Assembly: GCA_037954665.1 (NCBI GenBank)
Contig: JBBMOL010000304.1
Coordinates: 248,001 to 312,000 of the forward strand
Origin: Laguncularia racemosa
Lineage: Eukaryota > Streptophyta > Magnoliopsida > Myrtales > Combretaceae
Direction: 5' to 3'
Length of the DNA: 64,000 nt
The translations under genes were made by a program, and so were the position numbers. Below are positions 46,810-57,365 of the stretch, piece by piece. Below the pieces are notes generated by a model, which did not search any database, had not been told where the DNA came from, and saw only the letters and a program-made list of their open reading frames with translations. Numbering within the stretch: the stretch's first letter is position 1; each line of letters begins with the position of its first letter.

Positions 46810-48726
46810 ATGACCCCGATTTTCTTTCTTCTCATACTCCCACTTTCACACGCTCTCTCTTTCAACTACACAAGCTTTGGTAGCGACGATACCAATATCT
46901 CATATCGAGGAGCTTTTGCCGCAAACCAAGTCATTACATTAACTCAAAATGAGCTATTTACCGTTGGCCATGCCACATATAATCAACCCATGCATCTATG
47001 GGACGAAGCCTCAACAAATCTCACAGATTTCAGCACTTACTTCTCGTTCATCATCGACTCGCAAAATGGATCAACTTACGGCGACGGAATGGTATTTTTC
47101 CTAGTTCCTCGTGGCACGAAATTGCCGGACGACTTAACAACTGGTGGAGCTCTTGGCCTTACTTATAGGAACCGGTCCCCGAATTCGACTTCCTTTCTTT
47201 TCGTTGCTGTGGAGTTTGATATTTATAGGAATAGTTATGATCCCCCAGGCACACATGTTGGTGTAGACATTAATTCTCCTGTGTCTGTCAGCAACGTTTC
47301 ATGGGCGAGCGATATTAGAGACGGGAAAACAAATGAAGCTTGGATAACATATAATTCAAGTACAAAAAACTTGTCCGTTGTTTTCACGGGATATCGCAAC
47401 GATGCAATCATAATTCAGTCTCTTAGTTATGTCGTTGATTTGAGACATTGGCTACCGGAATGGGTTGAATTTGGGTTTAGTGCATCCACCGGTTTCTACT
47501 CAGCTAACCAAAGGATTTTGGCATGGAATTTCACCTCTAGCTTAGAGGGCAGCGTGGATGCAGGGGTAGGCCAAGCTGGAAGAAGTTCCCAAACGGGACT
47601 TATCGTGGGTTTGAGTTCTGCCGTGGGCTGCATATTGGTTATAGGATCGGTAGTCGTTCTTTTTCACATATTGAGGAAGAGAAATCGAGAAAAAGAAGTT
47701 GAGGATATCTTTAACCAGTACGTGGGCGAGGAGTTTCAGATGGCATCAGGAGCTAGGAAGTTTTCGTACTCAGAATTGGCTAATGCCACTAGTAACTTCA
47801 AGCCTGAGGAAAAATTGGGTGAGGGAGGATTTGGTGGAGTTTACAAAGGATTTTTGAAGAATATGAACATATATTTAGCCGTTAAAAGGGTATCAAATAC
47901 CTCTAGACAGGGAATGAAGGAGTATGCATCAGAAATAAAGATTATTAGTCGATTGAGGCATCGCAATCTTGTTCAACTTATTGGTTGGTGCCATCAGAGA
48001 ATGGACTTGCTTCTTGTATATGAATTCATGCCAAATGGAAGTTTAGACTTCCATCTATTGAAAGGGAAGAGCGTGTTACCTTGGGCAATAAGGTACAAAA
48101 TAGCACAGAATTTGGCCTCAGCATTGCTATATCTACAAGAGGAGTGGGAACAATGCGTTGTGCATAGGGACATAAAATCAAGCAATGTTATGCTTGATTC
48201 TAATTTCAATGCTAAACTTGGGGATTTCGGATTGGCAAGGTTGGTAGACCATGAGAAAGGCGGTCAAACTACTGCATTGGCAGGGACCATGGGCTATATG
48301 GCCCCAGAGTGTGTTATAACATATAGGGCTACTAAAGAATCCGATATCTACAGTTTTGGAATCGTTTGTTTGGAGATTGCTTGTGGGAGAAAACCAGTTG
48401 ATCTTAAAGCTAGAGAAGATCAAGTGATATTGGTTGAGTGGGTTTGGGATCTTTATGGGAAAGGTGAAATGTTTCATGCTGTAGATTCAAGGCTACATAG
48501 GGATTTTGACGATGAACAAATGAAGAGATTAATGGTGGTAGGCCTGTGGTGTGCTCATCCTGATAGTCATAAGAGGCCTTCTGCGAAACAAGCTATTAGT
48601 GTTTTAGAATATGAAAATCCACTACCTTGCTTACCAACAGAGTATCCTATGGCTATGTATTCCAAACCGTTAACCTGGAGCTTCACAACTACTACAAATT
48701 CATCACAGTTTACTTCATCTACATAA
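46810..48726 (+). CDS. L-type lectin domain receptor-like kinase (LecRK-IX-like)
   Basis: 638 residues, no intron, intact. A plasma-membrane receptor kinase: signal peptide 1-15 (cleavage about SHA/LS), legume-lectin domain 16-245 with metal-binding E135, D137, N141, D144, H149 and the sugar-site D92, several N-glycosylation sequons, membrane span about 263-287 followed by RKRNR. The kinase starts near 330: glycine loop GEGGFGGV (337-344), K359, E375, HRD 452-454, DFG 472-474, APE 498-500; all catalytic residues are kept and it is an RD kinase. FSYSELANATSNF, VQLIGWCH and SALLYLQEEWEQCVVHRD recall Arabidopsis LecRK-IX members, which act in immunity and cell death; that role here is inferred. 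The ATG is chosen because it directly precedes the signal peptide and is shared by the paralogues. Confidence 0.95.
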   Translation: MTPIFFLLILPLSHALSFNYTSFGSDDTNISYRGAFAANQVITLTQNELFTVGHATYNQPMHLWDEASTNLTDFSTYFSFIIDSQNGSTYGDGMVFFLVPRGTKLPDDLTTGGALGLTYRNRSPNSTSFLFVAVEFDIYRNSYDPPGTHVGVDINSPVSVSNVSWASDIRDGKTNEAWITYNSSTKNLSVVFTGYRNDAIIIQSLSYVVDLRHWLPEWVEFGFSASTGFYSANQRILAWNFTSSLEGSVDAGVGQAGRSSQTGLIVGLSSAVGCILVIGSVVVLFHILRKRNREKEVEDIFNQYVGEEFQMASGARKFSYSELANATSNFKPEEKLGEGGFGGVYKGFLKNMNIYLAVKRVSNTSRQGMKEYASEIKIISRLRHRNLVQLIGWCHQRMDLLLVYEFMPNGSLDFHLLKGKSVLPWAIRYKIAQNLASALLYLQEEWEQCVVHRDIKSSNVMLDSNFNAKLGDFGLARLVDHEKGGQTTALAGTMGYMAPECVITYRATKESDIYSFGIVCLEIACGRKPVDLKAREDQVILVEWVWDLYGKGEMFHAVDSRLHRDFDDEQMKRLMVVGLWCAHPDSHKRPSAKQAISVLEYENPLPCLPTEYPMAMYSKPLTWSFTTTTNSSQFTSST

Positions 48727-49769
48727 GATTCTAGTTCCATGGTATTACTTTGATGAGTATAAATATTATTTCATTGTGCTTTTGTTTACTATATGTTTGG
48801 TAATTTCAAGGAATGTAGAAATGAGTGAAAGTAAATGGAAAGGAAAAGAAATGAAGTATAGTTTGCACTTCTTCTTTAGACCTGCAAGTTGAAAATTGAA
48901 TGAAAATCACACTTTGTTGTTTGGTTGACACTATATATGTAGTATGCACTTTGTATTTAGTTAGAAATATAATTGCAACTTAAGAATGATATTAGTAATA
49001 GATGTGAAATATATTTAAAAATACCTATATATTTGGCATGATTATTAGCTAAGATCATGGATAAAATAGGAAATGTGTAAAAAAAATAATAAAAAGAAAA
49101 AGAAAGAAAAGAAATGATTTAAAAAATAGTTACTTCTTTGTTTTGAAAAGGGATTGCTATTCCTTACCTATGCAATTACATAGAGTAACTATTCCTCTTT
49201 TATTTATATCTTCTTACTTTTTCTTTTAAAAAAATTAAAAATAATAGTCACCAAATTCACATTTCTCCTAGCTCTAGTTAAAGGAAAAAACAAGAGGGTA
49301 TAAATAAAAGACACACACCATATCACTTACTCTTTTGCAAATTTAATGACTGTTATTTCTAAATTTTTTAATCTTTATCTTCTTATTAAACATTCACAAA
49401 GATTAAATCTTTTCTCAAGTTATATAGAATTCAAATATTTTCCACTAGGGATTTATGTCGGGGGTATCCTCTTTCTTCAACCCTTTTTATTATAGCATCT
49501 TAATTTCTATCTAAGGGTTTAAACCATCTATTTCATAAATATTTCTCTCTTAGGTATTGGACTTCTACACCTTCTCAGATATCACATCTTAGTTTTCCTA
49601 ACAATTGCATCCCTTTCCTAAACACCTCGAAATTTGCAATTTCTAAACTTTTAGGTTTCCTAAATCATTATGAGCAAGTTTCTAGGCAAAAAATCAAAAA
49701 ACACAAAAGCTCTCTTTGATTTCCAAAAAAGTACAAAGCTTTAACCAAAAAAAAAAAAAAAAGAAAATA
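48727..49769. other. 3' flank of receptor kinase, no further gene
   Basis: Presumed 3' UTR with AATAAA-like and T-rich signals in the first 200 bp, then AT-rich intergenic DNA, a 16-base A-run near 49747, and no recognisable frame until LINE sequence begins. Confidence 0.45.
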
Positions 49770-50511
49770 TTCCATTAGATTCTTGATTGGGATGAATATT
49801 CAACATTTACCTCTCACTTATCTTAGTTATCTTCTATCAACCAATTACAAGAACTAATAAAGCTTTAATGAAATCTTTAAAAAAGTCTCTAGTGGACTTA
49901 ACTCCTAGACAAATTTGTGGCTGTTAGGTAGGGGTAAACTTGTTCTCATAAATAGTGTATTATCCTCTTTTCCTTTATATACTTTTTAAACTATCCATCC
50001 TCCTACATGGATTATTAAGAAACTTGAGAGTATGTTTATAAATTTTCTTTGGGAGGATTTGATTGAGTCTAAGGCAACCCAATGGGCTTCTAAGGATAAG
50101 CCCTGTTTTCCATGAGGAATCCAATCTTTAGGGGATTTTTTCAATTTCTTTGAAGCAAAAATCTTATGGAAGTTTAGAATTGAAAAGACTTTGTTTACTA
50201 ATTTCATGCATTTTAAGTACATTAAAAGTATGCATTGTGTGCAAACTTCTACATCCCCTAGTTTTTATCTTTCATGGCAATAACTTTTAAAGGCTAGGAA
50301 TTTCATTGAGCAACATATATTTTTAGGTCTTAGTAAGGGAAAAGTTAGCTTTTGGTTTGATTAGTGGCTCTTTTAAGGTTAACTCTAAAATTATTGTCAA
50401 TGGATTCCCTATGGTTAAGAATCAATGACCTGTAGGTCAATAATAGATAGGATGTAGATAGACTAGTTGGTTTGCTCCCTATTGATTTAGTATAGAATGT
50501 TCTTTCTTTTA
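49770..50511 (+). pseudogene. LINE (L1-type) RT C-terminal fragment, left half
   Basis: The plus strand reads MNIQHLPLTYL (49790), GRGKLVLINSVLSSFPLYIL (about 49930-49990), PPTWIIKKLESMFINFLWED (50006-50060) and LGDFFNFFEAKILWKFRI, which follow the RT C-terminal order of plant L1 ORF2. Stops and frameshifts abound. The copia element interrupts it at 50516/50517 and it resumes at 55577. Confidence 0.8.
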
Positions 50512-50516
50512 ATGCT

Positions 50517-50977
50517 TATCAATCAAGAATGTCTGGAAGCTTAGAAACATATACAGCCGGATGCACGACCGTGTATTGTGTCAGATAGCTCCCAGAAACA
50601 TACACGGCCGGATACATGGTTAGAAGGCACAACCGTGTATTGTGTCAGATAGCTCCCAGAAACACACACAGCCAGATACACGGTCAGAAGGCACGGCCGT
50701 GTATTGTGTCAGGAAGCTCCCAGAAACATACACGGCTTGATATACCGCTAGAAGGCATGGCCGTGTAACACGGTCGTGAATATTGAGATATTTGTTTTGT
50801 GATTTATTTTGTAAATATGGCATGTATATTTTGTATTTTATATTTTGGTAGAGGAAGATTTGTTTTCCTAGTTTGTAAGATATAGTTGCTTGGAAAAGAT
50901 ATTCTCCTAATGTATATATATATACTTGAACATGAGTTATGAAAAGGCATTCAGCCAAAGTTTCTCAAAAGTTGTTA
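50517..50977 (+). repeat. 5' LTR of copia element
   Basis: 461 bp. The first half holds the 64-bp repeats carrying CACGGCCGTG; the second half is AT-rich with a TATATATATATAC tract near 50911-50931. Shorter than the 3' LTR mainly because of a 13-bp loss in the first repeat unit. Confidence 0.93.
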
Positions 50978-50990
50978 TGGTATCAGAGCC
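50978..50990 (+). other. Primer-binding site (initiator Met tRNA)
   Basis: TGGTATCAGAGCC directly after the last base of the 5' LTR, no spacer; fixes the LTR end at 50977. Confidence 0.95.
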
Positions 50991-51137
50991 ACACAACTAA
51001 GTATTGTGTTGAATCCATAGTTTTTCTTTTATTCTTGGAATTGCTGGTTTGTTCTTGGTTTTCTTTGGCTTTAGGTTGATTAATTCCAATCAACAATCTT
51101 CTTGATAATCAAGTTGTGAGCGACAATTCTGTTTAGA

Positions 51138-54100
51138 ATGTCTTCTGAGAAAACACATGAAATCTTAGCTATTAGATTTACGGGAAAGAATTATACAGCA
51201 TGGGAATTTCAGTTCAAGATGTTTTTGAAAGGGAAGGAGCTTTGGGGTCATATTGATGGGTCTTCTCCAGCTCCTACAGAGTCGAAAGATCGTGGTCAAT
51301 GGGAGGCAAAGGATGCTCGGATTGTTTCTTGGATTTTGGGATCTATTGAGATTCATATGGTGAATAATTTACGATCCTTTGGCATAGCAAAAGAAATGTG
51401 GGAATACTTGAAGCGTGTCTACAATCAAGATAATACTACAAGACGTTTTCAATTGGAACTTGATATGAGTAATTATAGCCAAGGTAATCTCTCAATTGAA
51501 CAATATTATTCTGGCTTTCTTAGTTTATGGAGCGAATATTCTAGTATTAGCTATGCTAAGGTGTCAAAGGAGAATTTGGCTAGTCTTTAGGCTGTTCATG
51601 AAGTGAGTCGTCGTGATTAGTTTTTGATGAAGCTCAGGCCTGAATTTGAAACTGCTTAGGCTGGGTTGCTGAATAGAGATCCAGTTCCTTGTTTGGATGT
51701 ATGTTTTGGTGAATTGCTGCGCAAGGAACAAAGATTGGCCACACAAGCCACTATTGGTGCAAGTGGTGGATCATCTGGAATAGTTAATGTTGCATATGCT
51801 GCTCAGACCCGAGGGAAGGGAACAATGCAGTGTTACAGCTACAAAGAATTTGGTCATATTGCCCATCATTGTAGTAAGAAGTTCTGTAATTATTGCAAGC
51901 AAAACGGACATATTATTAAGGAGTGTCCTACAAGGCCTCAAAACAGAAGGCCACAAGGTCTTCATGCTGCGGTATCCGACTCTCGCAATCTTGGTTTGAA
52001 ATCCACAATTGCTGGCAATAATCAATCTGTTCTCACACCAGATATGGTCCAACAGATGATTCTCTCTGCCTTCTCTGCTTTTGGTCTTCAAGGGAAAGGT
52101 AAGACTACTAATTCTGTTCCTTGGTTTATTGATTCCGGCACCACAAATCATATGACTAGCACATTTGATTTATTGCATAATCAACGTCCATATACTGGTA
52201 CTCAACACATTCAGGTTGCTGATGGAAATAATATTCCAATTACGACAGTTGGTGATATTAGCTCCTCCTTTCGACATGTCTTGGTTTCTCCTAAATTATC
52301 TACTAACTTACTTTCTATTGGTCAAATGGTGGATAATAACTGTGATGTCCACTTTTCTCGTGATGGTTGTACTGTGCAGGATCAGGTGTCGGGGAAGGTG
52401 ATAGCGAAGGGGCCTAAAGTGGGCAGGTTATTTCCATTACAATTTACCGTTCCTCGGACTTTGTCATTAGCTTCTTTAGTTGTTGAAAATAAGGCTAGCA
52501 TCTGACATAGATGCTTAGGTCATCCAAATAATGTTGTTTTGACTCATTTGTTGCAAAGTGGTGTTCTCGGTTCCATAGATAAGAGTTTATTAGTTGATTG
52601 TTCTCCTTGTAAACTGGGCAAAAGTAAGACATTGCCTTTTCTTGTTTTGGGTAGTTGTGCCAATAAATATTTTGACATTATTCATAGTGATGTTTGGGGA
52701 ATTACACTGATTATTTCACATGCTCAGTATAAATATTTTGTGACATTTATTGAGGATTACAATCGATTCACATGGATTTATTTTTTACATTCCAAAGCAG
52801 ACGTGTTTACTGTGTTTCAAACCTTTGTGACATATATTGAAACTCAGTTTTCCACTTGTATTAAAATCTTACGATCTGATAATGGTGGTGAATATATTTC
52901 TCATGAGTTTCAAGCATTTCTTCATAACAAGGGTATTGTTTCACAACATTCATGTCCTTATACACCTCAGCAGAATGGAGTTGCCGAACAAAAAAATTGA
53001 CATTTGTTAGATGTGGTGCGCACATTGTTGTTAGAATCTTTTGTTCCAGCTAAGTTTTGGACCAAAGCTTTATCTACTGCAGTTTATCTGATTAATCGCT
53101 TACCATCTCAACAATTGAAGTTTGATTCTCCCTATCAACGAATGTTTGGTAAACATCCTAATTATCATATGCTACATACTTTCGGATGTGTTTGTTTCGT
53201 TCATTTACCTGCCCATGAACATCATAAGTTGTCAACCCAGTCTGTTCGATGTGCCTTTATGGGTTACAGTCCTAATCATAAAGGTTTTGTGTGTTATGAT
53301 TTGATTAATAATCGATGGCGTATCTCTCGGGATGTGATTTTCTTTGAACATGAATATTATTTTCAGCAACATCTTTCAACATCTGATACTGTTGTACTTC
53401 CTCACTTTGATGATTCTTCTTTTGATAAACGGTTCAAGCCTGGACTTGTCCTTCCCGACCCTGCTCCTGAAAATGCTCCAATGATTCTTCGACGATCAAC
53501 TCGACACATTCGTCCTCCAGATAGATATGGCTATTCTGCAATTTTAACTAATACTACAATTCCTACCTCTTATTCTCAGGCTGCTAAACAGACTTGCTGG
53601 ATAAAAGCCATGCAAGAGGAACTTCAAGCACTTCAAGACAATCACACTTGGGATATTGTTTCATGTCCTGCTGGTGTTAAACCCATTGGTTGTAAATGGG
53701 TTTATTCTCTTAAGCTTCGATCTAATGGTTCCCTTGACAGATATAAGGCAAGGTTGGTAGCTCTTGGCAATCGACAGGAATATGGAATTGATTATGAAGA
53801 GACCTTTGCACCTGTGGCTAAGATGACAACTGTCCGGCTTGTTCTATCTATTGCTGCATCTAAAGGATGGTTCTTACGATAGATGGATGTTAAGAATGCA
53901 TTTTTGCATGGGGACCTCAAGGAAGATATCTATATGACTCCTCCTCCAGGATTGTTTTCTACACCCTCACATAATGTATGTAAGCTCAAACGGTCTCTAT
54001 ACGGTTTAAAACAGGCTCCACGAGCCTGGTTTGAAAAGTTTCGTAATACTCTTCTTAGCTTCTCTTTTATTCAAAGTCAGTATGATTCTTCATTATTCCT

Positions 54101-55095
54101 TTGCAAGACTGACAAGGGAATTGTTTTGTTGTTAGTCTATGTTGATGATATTGTCATCACAGGATCTGATACTCAATTGATGTCTCAATTACAGGAGCGT
54201 CTTCAAGGTTCTTTTCATATGAAGGATTTGGGATCGTTAACTTATTTCTTAGGTCTTGAGGTTCAATCTTCTTCTGCTGGTATTTTTCTTCATCAACATA
54301 AATATACTAAGGAACTTATTGCTTTAGCTGGTCTCCAAGAGGGTCGTCCTATTGATACTCCTTTGGAAGTGAATGTTAAATATCAACGAAATGATGGTGA
54401 CTTTCTATCTGATCTATCTCTATATCGACAACTTGTTGGAAATCTCAATTATCTAACTATTACACGTCCTGATATTTCATTTGCTGTGCAACAAGTTAGT
54501 CAATTTATGCAGGCAACTACATATCTTCATTTAGCAGCAGTTTGTCGTATTGTTAGGTATTTAAAAGGGACTTCTCATCATGGTTTGTTCTTTTCTGCGG
54601 GAGTCTCCTATTCACTTAACAACCTATAGTGATGCTGATTGGGCTGGTTGTTTTGATACACGTCGATCTATTACTGGTTGGTGTATGTTTCTTGGTAACT
54701 CTTTAATTCCTTGGAAGAGTAAGAAACAAGATCGCATGTCTAAGTCTTCTATTGAGTCCGAATATCGTGCTATGTCATCTGCTTATTCTGAGATCATTTG
54801 GCTTCGAGGTTTGTTGGCTGAGGTTGGTTTTCCTCAACTTGAGTCTACCTCTCTTTATGTAGATAATACTAGTGCTATCCAGATTACTGCTAATCCGGTC
54901 TTTCATGAGCGTACGAAATATATTGAAGTGGACTGTCATTCTATTCGAGAAGCTTATGATAATGGTGTTATTTCTCTTCCTCATATCTCTTCTGATCTTC
55001 AAACGGCTGATATATTTACTAAGGCTCTTTCTCAGCAGCGTCATCAGTTTCTTGTTGGCAAATTGATGCTTCTTGATCAGTCAGCATCAATTTGA
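51138..55095 (+). pseudogene. copia gag-pol polyprotein, six stops and one frameshift
   Basis: The ATG at 51138 opens gag (FTGKNYTAWEFQFKMFLKG). Then zinc knuckles at about 51833-51925, the first lacking its second Cys (CYSY) and the second intact (CNYCKQNGHIIKEC); protease WFIDSGTTNHM (52122); integrase from SPCKLGKSK with DIIHSDVWG, SDNGGEY and TPQQNGVAE (52600-52990); RT from CWIKAMQEEL with YVDDIV at 54140-54157; RNase H from YSDADWAG with SSIESEYRA, and DNTSAI. In-frame stops: TAG 51588, TAG 51618, TAG 51657, TGA 52503, TGA 52998, TAG 53880. A single +1 shift lies near 54600; the frame then closes at 55095. All six stops can be explained by one C-to-T or G-to-A change. It is no longer able to make its proteins. 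Confidence 0.95.
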
Positions 55096-55102
55096 GGGGG
55101 GA
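55091..55102 (+). other. Polypurine tract
   Basis: TTTGAGGGGGGA immediately before the 3' LTR at 55103; the normal plus-strand primer of copia elements. It overlaps the polyprotein stop codon. Confidence 0.92.
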
Positions 55103-55576
55103 TATCAATCAAGAATGTCTGGAAGCTCAGAAACATACACGGTCGGATGCACGGCCAGAAGGCACGGCCGTGTATTGTGTCAGATAGCTCCTAGAAACAT
55201 ACACGGCCGGATACATGGTCAAAAGGCACGACCGTGTATTGTGTCAGATAGCTCCCAAAAACATACACGGCCAGATACACGATCAGAAGGCACGGCCGTG
55301 TATTGTGTCAAGAAGCTCCCAGAAACACACATGGCCTGATGCAAGGCTAGAAGGTACGGCTGTGTAACACGGCCGTGAATATTAAGATATTTGTTTCGTG
55401 ATTTATTTTGTAAATATGGCATGTATATTTTGTATTTTATATTTTGTTAGAGGAAGATTTGTTTTCCTAGTTTGTAAGATATAGTTTCTTGGAAAAGATA
55501 TTCTCCTGATGTATATATATATACTTGAACATAAGTTATGAAAAGGCATTCAGCTAAAGTTTCTCAAAAGTTGTTA
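55103..55576 (+). repeat. 3' LTR of copia element
   Basis: 474 bp, same ends as the 5' copy. It holds the less eroded version of the repeat array at 55131-55380. Confidence 0.93.
55131..55380. repeat. 64-bp tandem repeats with CACGGCCGTG palindrome in copia LTR
   Basis: Units start AAACAT at 55131, 55195, 55259 and (AAACAC) 55323; the period is exactly 64 bp, with the fourth unit shortened. Each unit has CACGGYCGGAT, a second CACGG half-site, the palindrome GGCACGGCCGTGTATTG, then GTCAGATAGCTCCCAG. The corresponding array in the 5' LTR spans about 50545-50780. Confidence 0.9.
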
Positions 55577-56600
55577 ATGCTCAACAAAGAACAAACAACT
55601 CTCTTCTTTGGATAATTTCTTCATATGGGTCCTTTTCAGTCTCTAGTGCTTGGAATGAATCTAGGAATAAGGCAAAGAAGGTTGATCTAAAAAAACATTT
55701 TTGGAACAAATTCATCTTTTTGAAGATTTCATTGTTCATATGGCAAGCTATTTGGTCCTTTGTTCGTATTAATGATAAGAAATGCTTGTAGGCCTAAGCA
55801 CTTAATTGATAGTGTACATGTTTCTTTAGGGAGTATGAGACAATTGTTCGTGTTTTCTTTTTATGTGATTATGCTAGGGATGTTTGGAAACAAATTTCTA
55901 CTCATTTTGGATTCTTTCTTCCTCTAAGCATTTTTATCATAGATATCATGCTAAAATGTTGGAAGTATAATGCTGGTAACATGTGTCTTTGTTCCCATTT
56001 GACTTTAAGACATCTACGGGGTGAAAGAAACAACAGGAAGTACAAAAAAACCTATTGCCTAAGATTTTGGTGAATAATATTATTGATGACTTAATAAATC
56101 TTAGGCATGTCAATCACCTTTCTCTTAAACAAATTAGGTCACCATTGTTCATGCATAAAAGTTCCTTCATGCACCATCAAGTCATTAGGAGAACAATAGG
56201 AGATGGTGGTCTTTCTTCTTAAGTAAATGATGTCAACTAAATAGTACTTGATGATTGTGTTTGGCGCCAAGATATACTTCAATATGGTATCAACTTATTT
56301 ATTTGGATGCTTTCCTTTCCCACAATTCAACAACATATGGAAGACCTACAATGGATGTTCTAAATTTAAGGGAACTTATTAAGAGATGTACTTGATATTA
56401 AAGTTTGTTTTGCTGGGTTAAGACCTGTTGATATGACGATGCCTGGACTAGAAATCAAATCATGTAGGTTTATGGCTCACTAACATTGGGATGAAATCCA
56501 AGAGAACCAAGTGCAAGAGTAGTAGTTCTTCTAATCTTGGAAACTCCTCTATTAGGGTTTTGACTTAGAACTTCTTAACTATCTAACTATCTCTAGAACA
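55577..56600 (+). pseudogene. LINE fragment, right half, with zinc-binding RT tail
   Basis: Resumes after the copia target duplication. Plus-strand blocks WISSYGSFSVSSAWNESRNK (about 55610-55670), FLKISLFIWQAIWSFVRIND and FFLCDYARDVWKQISTHFG (55850-55910) correspond to the zf-RVT region at the end of plant L1 ORF2. Joining across 50511/55582 gives an uninterrupted LINE, confirming the insertion. Beyond 56000 the sequence is non-coding LINE-like tail. Confidence 0.75.
56205..56420 (+). repeat. 215-bp direct repeat, copy 1
   Basis: From GAGATGGT and TCTTTCTTCTTAA to AGTTTGTTTTGCTGGGTTAA; matches 57145-57365 at roughly 88-90% by eye. Includes GATGATTGTGTTTGGCGCCA and GGAAGACCTACAATGGATG. Confidence 0.8.
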
Positions 56601-56639
56601 TCTCCCTCCCTATTTATACTTCCTACTATTCCTTTATTA

Positions 56640-56975
56640 TTATGTATTTATAATAAATGTATTGTTTATTTTTTATAAGGTTTATAATGGATGCATTCAT
56701 TATTTTTATTTTTACTAGCATTTATAATAAATGTATTCTTTATTTTTGATAGGATTTATAATGGATGAATTTATTATTTTTGTTTTTACAAGACAAAAAG
56801 AGAGGGAAAAAAAGAGAGAAAGAGTAGCAGTGTGAAAGAGAAAGAGAAAGAAATAGAAAAAGAAAGAGAGAGAGATAGAGAAGAAGGAGAAAGAAAATTA
56901 AAAACCAAAATCATAGTCAGAAGTTGTGATTTTAAAAAAAAAAATCACATTAAAAAAATCGCAACTTCTAATTAC
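56640..56975. repeat. Simple repeats: AT-rich duplication, GA-rich tract and hairpin
   Basis: Two ~110-bp units share TTTATAATAAATGTATT and TTTATAATGGATG (56648-56790). A GAAAGA-rich purine tract follows at 56800-56900. At 56919-56969, AGAAGTTGTGATTTTA and its complement AATCGCAACTTCT form a hairpin around an A-rich loop. Confidence 0.6.
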
Positions 56976-57144
56976 GATTTCTTTACAAATCACATATTGA
57001 GAAAAATCATAGCTAGAAGTTACAATTTCATAATAGTATTACATAAATCAGTTTCAGTGGAGCCCTATTTTAAAAAAAAGTTTAGCTATAAAGGATAAAC
57101 TCATATATTTCTCATATCTCTCACAAGGGGCATTCAACTAAATA

Positions 57145-57365
57145 GGAGATGGTCTTTCTTCTTAATCAAATCATATCAACTAAATAGTATTTGATGATTG
57201 TGTTTGGTGCCAAGAGATGCTTTAATATGGTATCGGCTTATTTATTTAGATATTTTCCTTTCCCACGATTCAGCAACAAATAGAAGACCTACATTGGATG
57301 TTCCAAATTCGAGGGAACTTATTGAGAGATGTACTTGATATTAAAGTTTGTTTTATTGGGTTAAA
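57145..57365 (+). repeat. 215-bp direct repeat, copy 2
   Basis: Second copy of 56205-56420, 940 bp downstream. Both copies end at the same GGGTTAA, pointing to a tandem-type duplication whose middle holds the simple repeats. Confidence 0.8.

Larger units (their letters stand above)
50517..55576 (+). mobile_element. Ty1/copia element with non-canonical TA...TA LTR ends
   Basis: 5060 bp, flanked by perfect 5-bp duplications ATGCT (50512-50516 and 55577-55581). LTRs 50517-50977 and 55103-55576 begin TATCAATC and end TTGTTA, giving TA...TA rather than TG...CA termini with a short inverted TATCAA/TTGTTA. Primer-binding site and purine tract abut them exactly. One gag-pol frame with copia gene order (integrase before RT) fills the interior. 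About 30 LTR differences, concentrated in the GC-rich first half, suggest moderate age. It is inserted in a LINE. Confidence 0.95.

Noticed and set aside
51588..53882. TAG readthrough or altered genetic code in the copia frame
   Set aside because: TAG, TGA and TAA all occur, they match single transitions from Gln, Arg or Trp codons, the nearby receptor kinase uses standard code, and a frameshift and zinc-knuckle loss accompany them. Decay is simpler.
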